Source: Planctomycetota bacterium (GTDB lineage Bacteria; Planctomycetota; B15-G4; SIAN01). Taken from it: DNA of 64,000 bases. Positions within the stretch are counted from its first letter, which is position 1; every line of letters begins with the position of its first letter. The position numbers and the translations under genes were made by a program. The stretch lies in contig JANQQL010000050.1 of assembly GCA_028289345.1 (NCBI GenBank), positions 124,001-188,000 on the forward strand, given 5' to 3'. The notes below the pieces were generated by a model that was not told the DNA's origin, did not search any database, and saw only the letters and a program-made list of their open reading frames with translations. Below, piece by piece: positions 51,421 through 59,695 of this stretch.

Positions 51421-52768
51421 CGCGAGCGAGCGGGCGAGTGCGTTTTTCCAGTAGCGCCGCGTGGAGCGCGCGTACGGCGACTTCGACCTGACTTTCGTCC
51501 ACCACCAGTCCGATGTGCGAGCGATCGCTGCCCATGGAGATTCGGTGCAGCGAAATCTCTTGGTCGGTCAACACACGGAACATCTTCCCCACCACCGCCG
51601 GGTCGTCACCGAGTCGCTGGCCGACGACGGCCACGGCAGCCACGTCACGGCGCACAGAAACATCGGCGAACTCGCGCAGCTGGGCGACGACGCTCTCCAC
51701 ATCGCTGGCATGACCGTTTCCGTCCGAGGCGGCCAGAGTGGCAGAGATCTCGCTCACGGTGGTCATGTCGAAGTTGACGTGATGGTCTCCACAGAGTTCG
51801 GAAAGACGCGCGACGACTTCCTCCAGTGGCACCAGGTAGGGAGCCCCGACGTGAAGTAAGACGCGAGCACGCTGCTGCACAATGGCTTGAACGACTCCCG
51901 GTTCCGGTGACATCGAGAAGTCGATGACAGTGCCGGGTTCATCCGGATCCAAAGTGTGCAACACGCGAATGGGGATGTCCGCGTCCTTGGCTGGCTCCAA
52001 GGTCGAGGGGTGCAAGACCTGGGCGCCATAGTGGGCCAGCTCGGCGGCAACGACCCCGGGAATTCGGCGCAATGGCTGGGCGGCGGGAACGATGCGAGGA
52101 TCCGCCGACATCACTCCGGGCACGTCGGTCCAGATCTGGATCTCCCGCGCATCCATGGCGCGAGCGAACACGGCGGCGGTGAAGTCGCTGCCATTGCGGC
52201 CCACGGTGGTGATGCGGCCAGCACGGTCCTTGCCGAGAAACCCGGTCACCACAGGAATGCCTGGGAAACCCGACAAGCACTCGCGAATTCCGCGGTCGCT
52301 TTGCAGCAGAGGGCGGGCTTGGCCGAAGCGTGAGTCCGTGGTCAGGCCCGCGTCGTAGGCCATGAGCGCCGCCGCTTCCAAACCGCGATCGCGCAGGGCC
52401 GCCGCCACGGTGTGCGAAGACAGGCGCTCACCGAAGGAGAGAACCAGATCGCGGGATTCATGACTGAGCTTTCGCTCGGCCGCAACACGCTGCAGAACCC
52501 CCTCCAACTCTTCGAAAAGGGGGCCATGGGCAGGCACCGGAATACCGAGATCCTCCACCAGCTGATGGTGAAACTGGCGCAGTTCGCGCACACAGTGGGT
52601 GCCGTGGAGCGCCCGACGGCTTTGGATCTCCAGGAGGTCCGTGGTCCGTCCGTGGGCAGAAACCACGGCAACCAGTCTCTCCGAAGCCTGGGTGCGAAGA
52701 ATGCCCACGGCCCGCCGGACGCCCGCGGCGTCGGCGATCGAGCTACCGCCGAATTTCATCACGATCAT
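51407..52768 (-). CDS. lysC: Aspartate kinase
   Basis: A 453-residue enzyme that phosphorylates aspartate at the start of the lysine, threonine and methionine pathway. It has the N-terminal MKFGGSSIADAAGVR, the catalytic loop SFGERLSS, TTVGRNGSDFTAA, and DVPGVMSADPRIVPAA. Two ACT domains follow (about 310-445), including NFDMTTVSEISATLAA and VAAVAVVGQRLGDDPAVVGKMFRVL; the layout resembles monofunctional lysine-sensitive (LysC/AK3-like) enzymes. ATG 52768 gives this; the long open frame upstream is non-coding. It is divergent from an IPMS-like gene. Confidence 0.93.
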   Translation of the reverse strand: MIVMKFGGSSIADAAGVRRAVGILRTQASERLVAVVSAHGRTTDLLEIQSRRALHGTHCVRELRQFHHQLVEDLGIPVPAHGPLFEELEGVLQRVAAERKLSHESRDLVLSFGERLSSHTVAAALRDRGLEAAALMAYDAGLTTDSRFGQARPLLQSDRGIRECLSGFPGIPVVTGFLGKDRAGRITTVGRNGSDFTAAVFARAMDAREIQIWTDVPGVMSADPRIVPAAQPLRRIPGVVAAELAHYGAQVLHPSTLEPAKDADIPIRVLHTLDPDEPGTVIDFSMSPEPGVVQAIVQQRARVLLHVGAPYLVPLEEVVARLSELCGDHHVNFDMTTVSEISATLAASDGNGHASDVESVVAQLREFADVSVRRDVAAVAVVGQRLGDDPAVVGKMFRVLTDQEISLHRISMGSDRSHIGLVVDESQVEVAVRALHAALLEKRTRPLARATSA

Positions 52769-53147
52769 TCGGAGACCATTCCCCGCGGACGAACTCTTTC
52801 CCCCGTTTCCCCAAGCGCGGATTGTAGCGGGGCCGGTCGATCTCCCGGAGCTGGAGGCTGTGGGATAAACTGCCGGTTTCGGACCACCGGCTCTCGACTG
52901 CTCTTCGGCAGCCAAGGCCGACGACGGGTCGACGCGGTGGGAAACCGCCCCAAGCGATCCGTGGAACATGGGCCGGCAACGGCCATAAGAACCTCGGGGC
53001 TCTCGAGTCGCTTGGCACTCGCAGCCCCGAGACACCGAGCGAGGCGCGGAGGCTCGCCCGGCAACGAATCGACTTTTCAGCGGTCTGTTGGCAGACCCGA
53101 GCGGAGATTGGCGGACCGCGGAGTCTCGCCCGAGAAAGGTGGCCTTG
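52769..53147. other. Divergent region between lysC and the IPMS-like gene
   Basis: No gene is supported in these 379 bases. The hairpin listed separately is the main structure. A TAAACT box near 52866 could be a -10 element for the plus-strand gene, without a clear -35 partner. Confidence 0.4.
52993..53031 (+). promoter_or_regulatory. Strong leader hairpin upstream of the IPMS-like gene
   Basis: CTCGGGGCT (52993-53001) pairs perfectly with AGCCCCGAG (53023-53031), with an inner GAGT/ACTC stem and an eight-base loop. It lies 117 bases before the start codon. Amino-acid synthesis genes are often controlled by leader structures, but no leader peptide or known riboswitch could be recognised and there is no T-run after the stem. 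Confidence 0.45.
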
Positions 53148-54383
53148 ATGGAACCGGTGACCAGCACCACTCACCCCGGTCTGATCCACGACTGGAACGA
53201 GGATCCCGAGCGACCACCCCAGCAGCTCGAGTTCAACGACGAAACCCTGCGTGACGGGCTGCAGTGCCCGTCCGTGACCGATCCCGATCTGGACAAGAAG
53301 ATCGAGCTGGTGCGGCTGATGGACGACCTCGGCATTCACGCCGCGGACATCGGTCTTCCCGGGGCCGGCGGTCAGGTCAATGAACACGTCACCGAAATGC
53401 TCAAGGTGATCCGGGACGAGAAGCTCTCCATCGAGCCGAACTGTGCCGCGCGCACCGTGGTGCAAGACATCGCGCCCGTGGTGGAGATCTCTCAGCAGGT
53501 CGGCCACCCGATCCAGGTGTGCACCTTCATCGGCTCCTCCTCCATTCGTCAGTTCACCGAGGACTGGAGCCTGGACGCGATGTTGCGTCACTCGGAAGAG
53601 GCGCTGAAGTTCGCGAAGAAGCACGACCTTTCGGTGATGTACGTCACCGAAGACACAACCCGAGCGCATCCGGAAACGATCGACGCGCTGTACGGACTCG
53701 CCATCGACCTCGGAGTGGATCGCATTTGTGTGTGCGACACCGTCGGGCACGCGACGCCGAGCGGGGTGCGCAACCTCATTCGCTACGTGCGCAAGATGGT
53801 GGATGCGAAGAACCCCGAGGTCAAGATCGACTGGCACGGGCACATGGATCGCGGACTGGGAATCCTGAATTCGGTCGCGGCATTCGAAGCCGGCGCCGAC
53901 CGGGTCCACGCCACGGCTCTTGGGGTCGGCGAACGAGCCGGCAACACGCCGATGGACTTGATGCTGGTCAACCTGCGGTTGATGGGCTGGATCGAGAACG
54001 ACCTGACTCGTCTCGGCGAATACGTCGAGAAGTCCGCTCGGGCCACGGAAGTCGAGATTCCCTACAACTATCCCGTGTTCGGCACCGACGCCTTCGAAAC
54101 TGGCACTGGAGTCCATGCCGCCGCCGTCATCAAGGCAATGAAGAAGGGCGACACTTGGCTCGCCAACCGGGTCTACTCTGGAGTCCCGTCCGACCTATTC
54201 GGCCTCGACCAACGAATCCGGATTGGTCCCATGAGCGGCAAAAGCAACGTGGTCTTCTGGCTCGAACAGAACAACTTCCCCGCCTCCGACAACCTCGTCG
54301 ACGCCATCCTGGAACGAGCCAAGTCCTCCCGAAAACTCCTCACCGAGGGAGAGCTCAAGGAGTTCGTCGCTGACCACGGCTGA
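53148..54383 (+). CDS. DRE-TIM enzyme: isopropylmalate/homocitrate synthase-like
   Basis: A 411-residue TIM-barrel acyltransferase/lyase of the HMGL-like family. The opening FNDETLRDGLQCPSV carries the catalytic Arg-Asp pair; the metal-binding motif is WHGHMDRGLG, where LeuA-type enzymes have H-x-H-N-D, so a Met replaces the Asn. ALGVGERAGNTPMD is the conserved GERxGN region. No regulatory LeuA dimer domain is present, since the protein ends soon after the barrel and a short lid region. Closest activities are 2-isopropylmalate, citramalate or homocitrate synthase; with aspartate kinase next door a lysine-related role is possible but unproven. AAAGGTGG precedes the ATG. Confidence 0.85.
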   Translation: MEPVTSTTHPGLIHDWNEDPERPPQQLEFNDETLRDGLQCPSVTDPDLDKKIELVRLMDDLGIHAADIGLPGAGGQVNEHVTEMLKVIRDEKLSIEPNCAARTVVQDIAPVVEISQQVGHPIQVCTFIGSSSIRQFTEDWSLDAMLRHSEEALKFAKKHDLSVMYVTEDTTRAHPETIDALYGLAIDLGVDRICVCDTVGHATPSGVRNLIRYVRKMVDAKNPEVKIDWHGHMDRGLGILNSVAAFEAGADRVHATALGVGERAGNTPMDLMLVNLRLMGWIENDLTRLGEYVEKSARATEVEIPYNYPVFGTDAFETGTGVHAAAVIKAMKKGDTWLANRVYSGVPSDLFGLDQRIRIGPMSGKSNVVFWLEQNNFPASDNLVDAILERAKSSRKLLTEGELKEFVADHG

Positions 54384-54510
54384 TACGGTGTCGCACACTT
54401 CGTCGCACTTTTGCGGCAGAAGAGTGCCGCACACGAATCCACCGGCGAATGGAGTGAGGTGTGCGGCACTTCGTTGCCGGAGAACGGCGACAAAGTGTGC
54501 GACACCGTAT
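54384..54510. repeat. REP-like palindromes, copies 2 and 3 in inverted pair
   Basis: Two palindromic units face each other. The outer arms, 54384-54407 and 54487-54510, match as inverted repeats in 23 of 24 positions (ATACGGTGTCGCACACTT...). Inner arms GTGCCGCACAC (54424-54434) and GTGTGCGGCAC (54459-54469) are perfect inverted repeats. The units share the GTGYCGCACACTTYGT core with copy 1 at 45208. The pair begins directly after the stop of the IPMS-like gene and ends one base before the stop of the convergent membrane gene. Confidence 0.8.
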
Positions 54511-54511
54511 C

Positions 54512-54931
54512 TCACCAAAGGCGGAAGGCGAACAGGCTCAGCAGGATGGTGAGTCCGAAGGTCGGGAGAAACACGGGGTAGAGGCGCACGTGAATGCTGC
54601 GCTGGCGGGTGATCCCGGTAACGACGACGGTGACGAGAAGAAGGAGAGCGACGCAGGCGACTCCAATGTGCCAGCGAAGCCACTCGTGAGAGCGAACGGG
54701 GAACTCCCAGCCGAGCACGCGAGTCACGACTTCCACGGCGATCAGGCCCGCAACGACGATGGCCGCGCCGAGTTTGCCGAGAAACATGTGTCGCGCCCGG
54801 TCGGTCTTACGCACGGCGAACGCCATCCAAAAGCAAATGTAGCCGGCAAGCATCAGCACTTCCGCCAACCACAGGAAACCGAGTTCGAGCACGCCTGACG
54901 AATCGCCAGCCGCAAGTGGCAGCGTCATCAT
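54512..54931 (-). CDS. DUF420-like four-helix membrane protein
   Basis: A 139-residue protein with four hydrophobic segments (FLWLAEVLMLAGYICFWM; GAAIVVAGLIAVEVVTRVLG; IGVACVALLLLVTVVVTGI; VFLPTFGLTILLSLFAF). Its layout and the histidine and basic residues between helices (RKTDRARHMFLGKLG; SHEWLRWHIG) resemble the DUF420/YozB protein at 597-1013, but similarity is weak. ATG 54931 overlaps the trmB stop (ATGA) and has GGGAGGG upstream. Function unknown; if it is a YozB relative, oxidase assembly is a possibility. Confidence 0.7.
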   Translation of the reverse strand: MMTLPLAAGDSSGVLELGFLWLAEVLMLAGYICFWMAFAVRKTDRARHMFLGKLGAAIVVAGLIAVEVVTRVLGWEFPVRSHEWLRWHIGVACVALLLLVTVVVTGITRQRSIHVRLYPVFLPTFGLTILLSLFAFRLW

Positions 54932-55854
54932 GGGCCCTCCCCCATTGACGCGTCTCGCACTAGGTCCAGCACCTTCTGCACCCCTCGAGTCGGAAGAAAC
55001 CCGCTTCCCGTGGAGGGATAGATGCGCCAGTGATCGTCGCCGCGAGAGATGCGAATCCACAGATTCTGTTGCAGGTCTCCTTCAACCACGATGAAGCGCA
55101 GCATGGCCACCTCTCGTCGCGGGTCGAACAGGAAGTCTTTCGGCTCGATGGTGATGTCGCCGCGCAGATCCGGCATTTCAAAGGTCGCGGGATCGAAATG
55201 GGGAACGTGGTGAGATTTCAAAGAAGCCAGGTCCTCTTCCAGGATGGGGAGTTCCGCCGTCTGGGTCAGCCAGAGTTCGTAAAACTCGCTTTGCCCTTGA
55301 GACTCCCACTTTCTCTCATACTTGGTGTCTCGGCGCGCCGGAACAGATTCCTGGCGCACCTGAAATCCCTCCCGGGGAATCTGCTCGAGCACCCACTCCA
55401 GGTAAGGGGCATAGTCCGTGACCATCAGCATCTCCCCTCCCGGCCGAAGGCGTCGGCTGACCAAGTGCAGGAAATCCCGGGACATCAGCCGGTGCTTGAC
55501 GGTGCTCTTCTTCCGCCACGGACAGGGGAACAGCATGTAAATCCGCGTCAAGGAGTGCGCCGGAAACAGCCAGCGTAGTGCCACTCGCGCATCGGCCAGC
55601 ATCAGGCGGACATTGCTGACCTGCTCCTTGTGCACCGCGCGCAACGCGCGTTTCAAACTGCCCCAACGCAAGTCGAGACCAACGAAGTCCTGGTCCGAAT
55701 GGGCCTTCGCCTCGCGCGCCAAGTACTCCCCGTTGCCAAAGCCGATTTCGAGTTGGCGAGGGGCATCTCGCCCGAACTGGTCGGGCCAGGCAGATTTCCC
55801 CGCCATCTCCCACCAATGAACGAACGGGGTCAGGGAACGATATTCCACGCGCAT
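54928..55854 (-). CDS. trmB: tRNA (guanine-N7-)-methyltransferase, extended
   Basis: A 308-residue SAM-dependent enzyme forming m7G46 in tRNA. The SAM motif is LEIGFGNGEYLA (about 35-46), followed by FVGLDLRWGSLKRAL. The family signature FPDPWxKK appears as FPCPWRKK (109-116), so Cys111 replaces the expected Asp. The later substrate motif DTKYERKW is present. About 100 residues follow the normal end, with a beta-rich pattern (DLRGDITIEPKDFLFDPRREVAMLRFIVVEGDLQQNLWIRI); such an extension occurs in some lineages. The Asp-to-Cys change is in the catalytic motif, so activity should be tested. Coupled to the downstream membrane gene. Confidence 0.88.
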   Translation of the reverse strand: MRVEYRSLTPFVHWWEMAGKSAWPDQFGRDAPRQLEIGFGNGEYLAREAKAHSDQDFVGLDLRWGSLKRALRAVHKEQVSNVRLMLADARVALRWLFPAHSLTRIYMLFPCPWRKKSTVKHRLMSRDFLHLVSRRLRPGGEMLMVTDYAPYLEWVLEQIPREGFQVRQESVPARRDTKYERKWESQGQSEFYELWLTQTAELPILEEDLASLKSHHVPHFDPATFEMPDLRGDITIEPKDFLFDPRREVAMLRFIVVEGDLQQNLWIRISRGDDHWRIYPSTGSGFLPTRGVQKVLDLVRDASMGEGP

Positions 55855-55979
55855 TGAGCAGAGTTTCTCCGTGCGATGCCAACGACAGCTCCCTCCGCCG
55901 GGGCGCTTCGCCAGTCCGACCCAGCATTCTTCCGGATCCCCTCGATGGCTTCCAGGAATGCCTGCCCTATGCTGCAGAA

Positions 55980-58871
55980 ATGACGAACCGGCTTGGGTCG
56001 ACGATGGTGTTGGTCTTGTGCGCCGCCTGCTCCGACGGCGGCCCCGGCTCGCCCACTCATCCCGAGGGACCGAATGCTCGGATCCTGCATTGGGTAGATA
56101 CCCCAGCGTCGGTCGTTGAAGTCCGCGGATCCCTCACCGAGTTCGAGACGGAGTGGCTCGTCGAACGCCCCCTTGGCTCGCTGGGAGGTGAATCGTTCGG
56201 CGACAATGTCTTGGTCGCGCCTCTGCCCTGCTTGCCGGCTCCTGAGACCGTGACCGTTCTGGACGCCGACGGCAATGCTCTTTCTCGCCACCGATTCGCA
56301 TCCGCCGCACTCTATGAAAAAGGGTTTGCAACGATTCTGCCCCAGCAGCGAGTGGCGGCGGCTTCGTTCCTGCACAACACCGGCAAGCTGCTTCCGCGGG
56401 AACTCAGCCCGAAGATCTTGCCGCCCCGTGCCGAGCTTTCGGCCTCCGAGGAGCGCATCTCCCATGCGTTCTTCCATGTGGCTGAGCGCTCGCGCCTCAC
56501 CGTGTTTGCTCGCCACCAAGGCCCAGGCATCGCCCAACTCGAAGTGCATCGCGGGGACACCAAGGTCGGGACCCTGGAAGTCGACTCGGAATGGCGAGAC
56601 TTCACGGTCGACTACAAGTCCATCCCCGGCCGCGGCTTGATCCACTTGATCCCACAAACGGTGCCCGGAGCCGTCCACGTCGCGTGGATGGAACTCGATC
56701 GATTGTCGCCTCCGCTGATCCTCGTGCACGCCGAACAACCCAAGTCTTCGAGCGTGCGCTATTCCCCAGCCCTCCCCACCGAGGAAGCGACGCGGTATCC
56801 AGACGCGAATGGCAACCTGTCTTTCCTGGCCGTCGGTGGACCGGTTTCGATTCGCTCCTTGAAAGGCACCGCTCGCGACCAGGATCCGGGTTCTTTCTCT
56901 CCCTGGCGCGAGAGCCCTGCCGCGGGTCTGGTCCAGGTTCCGGCGCCGGCAAGTGGTGCGCCGTATCTCCTCCAGCGAGACCTCGCCCCGCTGGTCGCTC
57001 AAGCGGTCCACCCGGATCTCCGTCTTGAAAACCTGGACCCGGAAGCCAGCACTCTCTCCCCAGCGCTCACGACCCGACTGTTCTCACGCATGGAAGTGTG
57101 GGGAGATCGACGCAACTCGCTTTGGCTTCCCACCGCGTCTTCGGTGGCGTTTCGCGTCACCCAACTCCAGGGCGTGCTGCGCTACGCGGTCGGTCTCCCC
57201 CGGTCACCGCCGCGGCCGATGGAAGAGCGATTGGAGCAAGGAGACTGGAACGGCAACCGACCGGAAGTCCTTCCCACCCATCGAGTCGACTTCGAAGTGC
57301 TGTGGCGTCCCGAAATCGGCGAACCACGAGTCCTGGACCAAGTTTCCGAGGTGAGAATTCGCGATCGCTGGCGGGACCAGGAAGTCTCCCTCAAAGGTCT
57401 TCACGGCCCGGGCATCCTGGAGTTCCGAACGGAGTCCGCGGATGGGGTCGGCATCCCGGCCGCCTTCGCCGATCCGCGAGTGGTCCCTCCGTCGTCGAAT
57501 CGCTCCCGACCCAACGTGATCGTCTACCTGATCGACACCTTGCGCGCCGAGAACGTCTCCGCCTACGGCCACCATCAGCCCACCACTCCTTTCCTGGACT
57601 CCCTGGCCGAGGATGGTTTTCTGTTCGAACGCTTCTACGCGGTCGCGCCCTGGACCCGCCCCACCACAGCCACGTTGTTGACCGGCTACTACCCGTCCTG
57701 GCACGGCGTCGCCAAAGGCTTTCCCGTGCCCGAATCCCTCGACACCCTGGCCGAGTCGTTTCGTCGCGCCAATTACTCCACCTGGGCCTTCATCGCCAAC
57801 GTACAGGTCGCCGCACGAGGCTTGCAGTTCCACCAGGGCTTCCATCGCTTCGTTGCCCAGGACGGACTCGGAATCAACACCCAGACCGACACGGTCGCCA
57901 CCTCAACGCGCATCAACCAGCGCGTGATCCCGTGGCTCGAGCAGTGTGGAGACGAGCCGTTCTTCTTGTACCTGCACTCCATGGATCCACACACGCCCTA
58001 CCGACCCCCGGATGACTTCGAGCCGGTGTTCGGCAAGGACTACCAGGGGATGCTTCGCGGAGAAACCATGATCGCGTCACGGCTGCGGGCGCTGACGGAT
58101 CAGATGGACGAGGCCGACGTTCGCTACGTCGAGGACATCTACGACAACGAGATTCGTCACCAGGACAACGAGATCCGCGCTCTGTTCGATGCTTTGGAAG
58201 CCACGGGCCTCAAAGACAACACCGTGGTGGCGATCGTTTCGGATCATGGAGAAGAGTTTCTGGAGCACGGCGACTGGAACCACGGATACCGCATGTGGGA
58301 CGAACAATTGCGTGTTCCCTTCGTCTTCTGGATGCCGACCGCACTCCGGGAAAAGCGAGGCTGGACGCCCCAACGCATTGTCGCCCCACTCACTCAGGCA
58401 GACTTTGCCACGGGGCTTCTCGACGCCGTGGGCATTGACGATCCATTCCCTCGCCAAGGAACGTCTTGGGTGCCGCTCCTGGCCGGGAACGGGGAGTTGC
58501 GGCCCTGCCTTGCCGAGGACTACATCACCTGGGGTGGGGACGAGATCGGAGCCTTGGCCCACGGCAACTACAAGCTGATTTGGACCCACGGAAGCAGTGA
58601 TGAGCATCACCGCGAACAGCTCTTTGACCTGGACGCGGATCCCGACGAAATCCACGACCTCGCGAATCAGCAGCCCGAGGTGCTTCAGGGCCTGCTGCGA
58701 TTGCGCGGAAAGGTGCGTCAAGACTTGCTCGGCGTGCAACGCCGCTTGCAAGCAGCCGGTTACGATCAAGTGCTTCCTTCCGACGCATCTCGCGATGACA
58801 CCGTGCGTTTGGAATCGGCCGCCATTCAGGAGCTCGAGGCCTTGGGCTACCTGGACGATGGGGGCCACTGA
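55980..58871 (+). CDS. Sulfatase-fold lipoprotein with Thr at the nucleophile position
   Basis: A 963-residue secreted protein with a lipoprotein signal (VLVLCAAC, Cys17). Residues about 20-500 form beta domains of unknown type. The alkaline-phosphatase/sulfatase domain begins at NVIVYLIDTLRAENVSAYGHH (metal Asp519). The active-site stretch is APWTRPTTATLLTGYYP: sulfatases need Cys or Ser (made into formylglycine) at this place, but here it is Thr559. Later metal sites SMDPHTPY and VSDHGEEF are kept. Thr is used as nucleophile by phosphotransferases such as LtaS and EptA, so it may act on phosphoesters. The DinB gene follows 13 bases later. Confidence 0.87.
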   Translation: MTNRLGSTMVLVLCAACSDGGPGSPTHPEGPNARILHWVDTPASVVEVRGSLTEFETEWLVERPLGSLGGESFGDNVLVAPLPCLPAPETVTVLDADGNALSRHRFASAALYEKGFATILPQQRVAAASFLHNTGKLLPRELSPKILPPRAELSASEERISHAFFHVAERSRLTVFARHQGPGIAQLEVHRGDTKVGTLEVDSEWRDFTVDYKSIPGRGLIHLIPQTVPGAVHVAWMELDRLSPPLILVHAEQPKSSSVRYSPALPTEEATRYPDANGNLSFLAVGGPVSIRSLKGTARDQDPGSFSPWRESPAAGLVQVPAPASGAPYLLQRDLAPLVAQAVHPDLRLENLDPEASTLSPALTTRLFSRMEVWGDRRNSLWLPTASSVAFRVTQLQGVLRYAVGLPRSPPRPMEERLEQGDWNGNRPEVLPTHRVDFEVLWRPEIGEPRVLDQVSEVRIRDRWRDQEVSLKGLHGPGILEFRTESADGVGIPAAFADPRVVPPSSNRSRPNVIVYLIDTLRAENVSAYGHHQPTTPFLDSLAEDGFLFERFYAVAPWTRPTTATLLTGYYPSWHGVAKGFPVPESLDTLAESFRRANYSTWAFIANVQVAARGLQFHQGFHRFVAQDGLGINTQTDTVATSTRINQRVIPWLEQCGDEPFFLYLHSMDPHTPYRPPDDFEPVFGKDYQGMLRGETMIASRLRALTDQMDEADVRYVEDIYDNEIRHQDNEIRALFDALEATGLKDNTVVAIVSDHGEEFLEHGDWNHGYRMWDEQLRVPFVFWMPTALREKRGWTPQRIVAPLTQADFATGLLDAVGIDDPFPRQGTSWVPLLAGNGELRPCLAEDYITWGGDEIGALAHGNYKLIWTHGSSDEHHREQLFDLDADPDEIHDLANQQPEVLQGLLRLRGKVRQDLLGVQRRLQAAGYDQVLPSDASRDDTVRLESAAIQELEALGYLDDGGH

Positions 58872-58884
58872 TCGGAGAAGAACC

Positions 58885-59358
58885 ATGCCCTCAGACATCG
58901 TGCGCGCCTGGCGATCCAACTGCCGCGCCACTATGACCTTGCTTGACGCTCTTCCGGCAGCGTTCTTGAAGGATCAGTATTCGCCGCGGACGCGCACCGT
59001 CGCTGCCCAGTTCGCACACATCCACTACGTCCGCCACCGGAATCTGGAGTTCCGAGGAGGACCAGCATTCGTCGGCAAGGTGCGCCCCTTCGAAAAGGGC
59101 GCGCAACCGAAAAAGCGTGAGCTACAAACCGCGCTCAAAGCCTCCGCCAAAGCGATGGAAAAGCTGATCGAGCACTTCGAAGAGCAAGGCAAGATCAAGA
59201 GCTGGCGGGGATCCCTCGCCCAGTATCTCGGCTACCACGCTGCCCACGAAGCCCATCACCGAGGCCTCGCCATCGTCAGCGTGCGGCTCTCCGGACACAA
59301 GCTCCCCAAGGAAGCCATCTACGGACTGTGGGACCTTTGGAGGAAGGCGGAGGACTGA
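58885..59358 (+). CDS. DinB-like four-helix metalloprotein
   Basis: A 157-residue protein of the DinB/YfiT fold. Histidines that should bind a divalent metal are at about 45-47 (FAHIHYVRH) and 121-125 (HEAHHRG). Members include bacillithiol S-transferases and detoxification enzymes, and others with unknown role. ATG 58885 has GGAGAAGAA directly upstream. It follows the sulfatase-fold gene closely and is probably co-transcribed with it, though a functional link is not evident. Confidence 0.87.
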   Translation: MPSDIVRAWRSNCRATMTLLDALPAAFLKDQYSPRTRTVAAQFAHIHYVRHRNLEFRGGPAFVGKVRPFEKGAQPKKRELQTALKASAKAMEKLIEHFEEQGKIKSWRGSLAQYLGYHAAHEAHHRGLAIVSVRLSGHKLPKEAIYGLWDLWRKAED

Positions 59359-59695
59359 GCGACAACGGCTGACCTGCCATGGTCGACGGCCCCTTCCGCC
59401 TGCCGCCGTGCCCACGGAACTTCTCATCCGACAGCACGTCCAGCGCACTCCGGCCACTTGATCAAACCAGCGGCGGGCTTGCGAACAGCGATGAATGACG
59501 GACTCGCCGGTCGGACACCGGCTCTCCCCTCCGACGGGATTGCGGGGCCGGCATGTCGAAAAGACAACGGCTTCCCCTGACCGGCGAGGTGTCGCAAACT
59601 CTTCCGAAATCCGTGGTGGGGCGCCGAGGGGAACCACCCTTCGATGCAAGCCGCGGGAGTTCCATTGGGCGCGTCTCAAAGAGTGAGTGTCTCCT
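59359..59695. other. 337-base gap, no feature seen
   Basis: No gene, repeat or clear promoter is visible. Several short frames are shadows without ribosome sites. Confidence 0.4.

Noticed and set aside
54173..54683. Short minus-strand frames across the REP-like pair
   Set aside because: They are translations of the palindromic repeats and the opposite strand of the IPMS-like gene.
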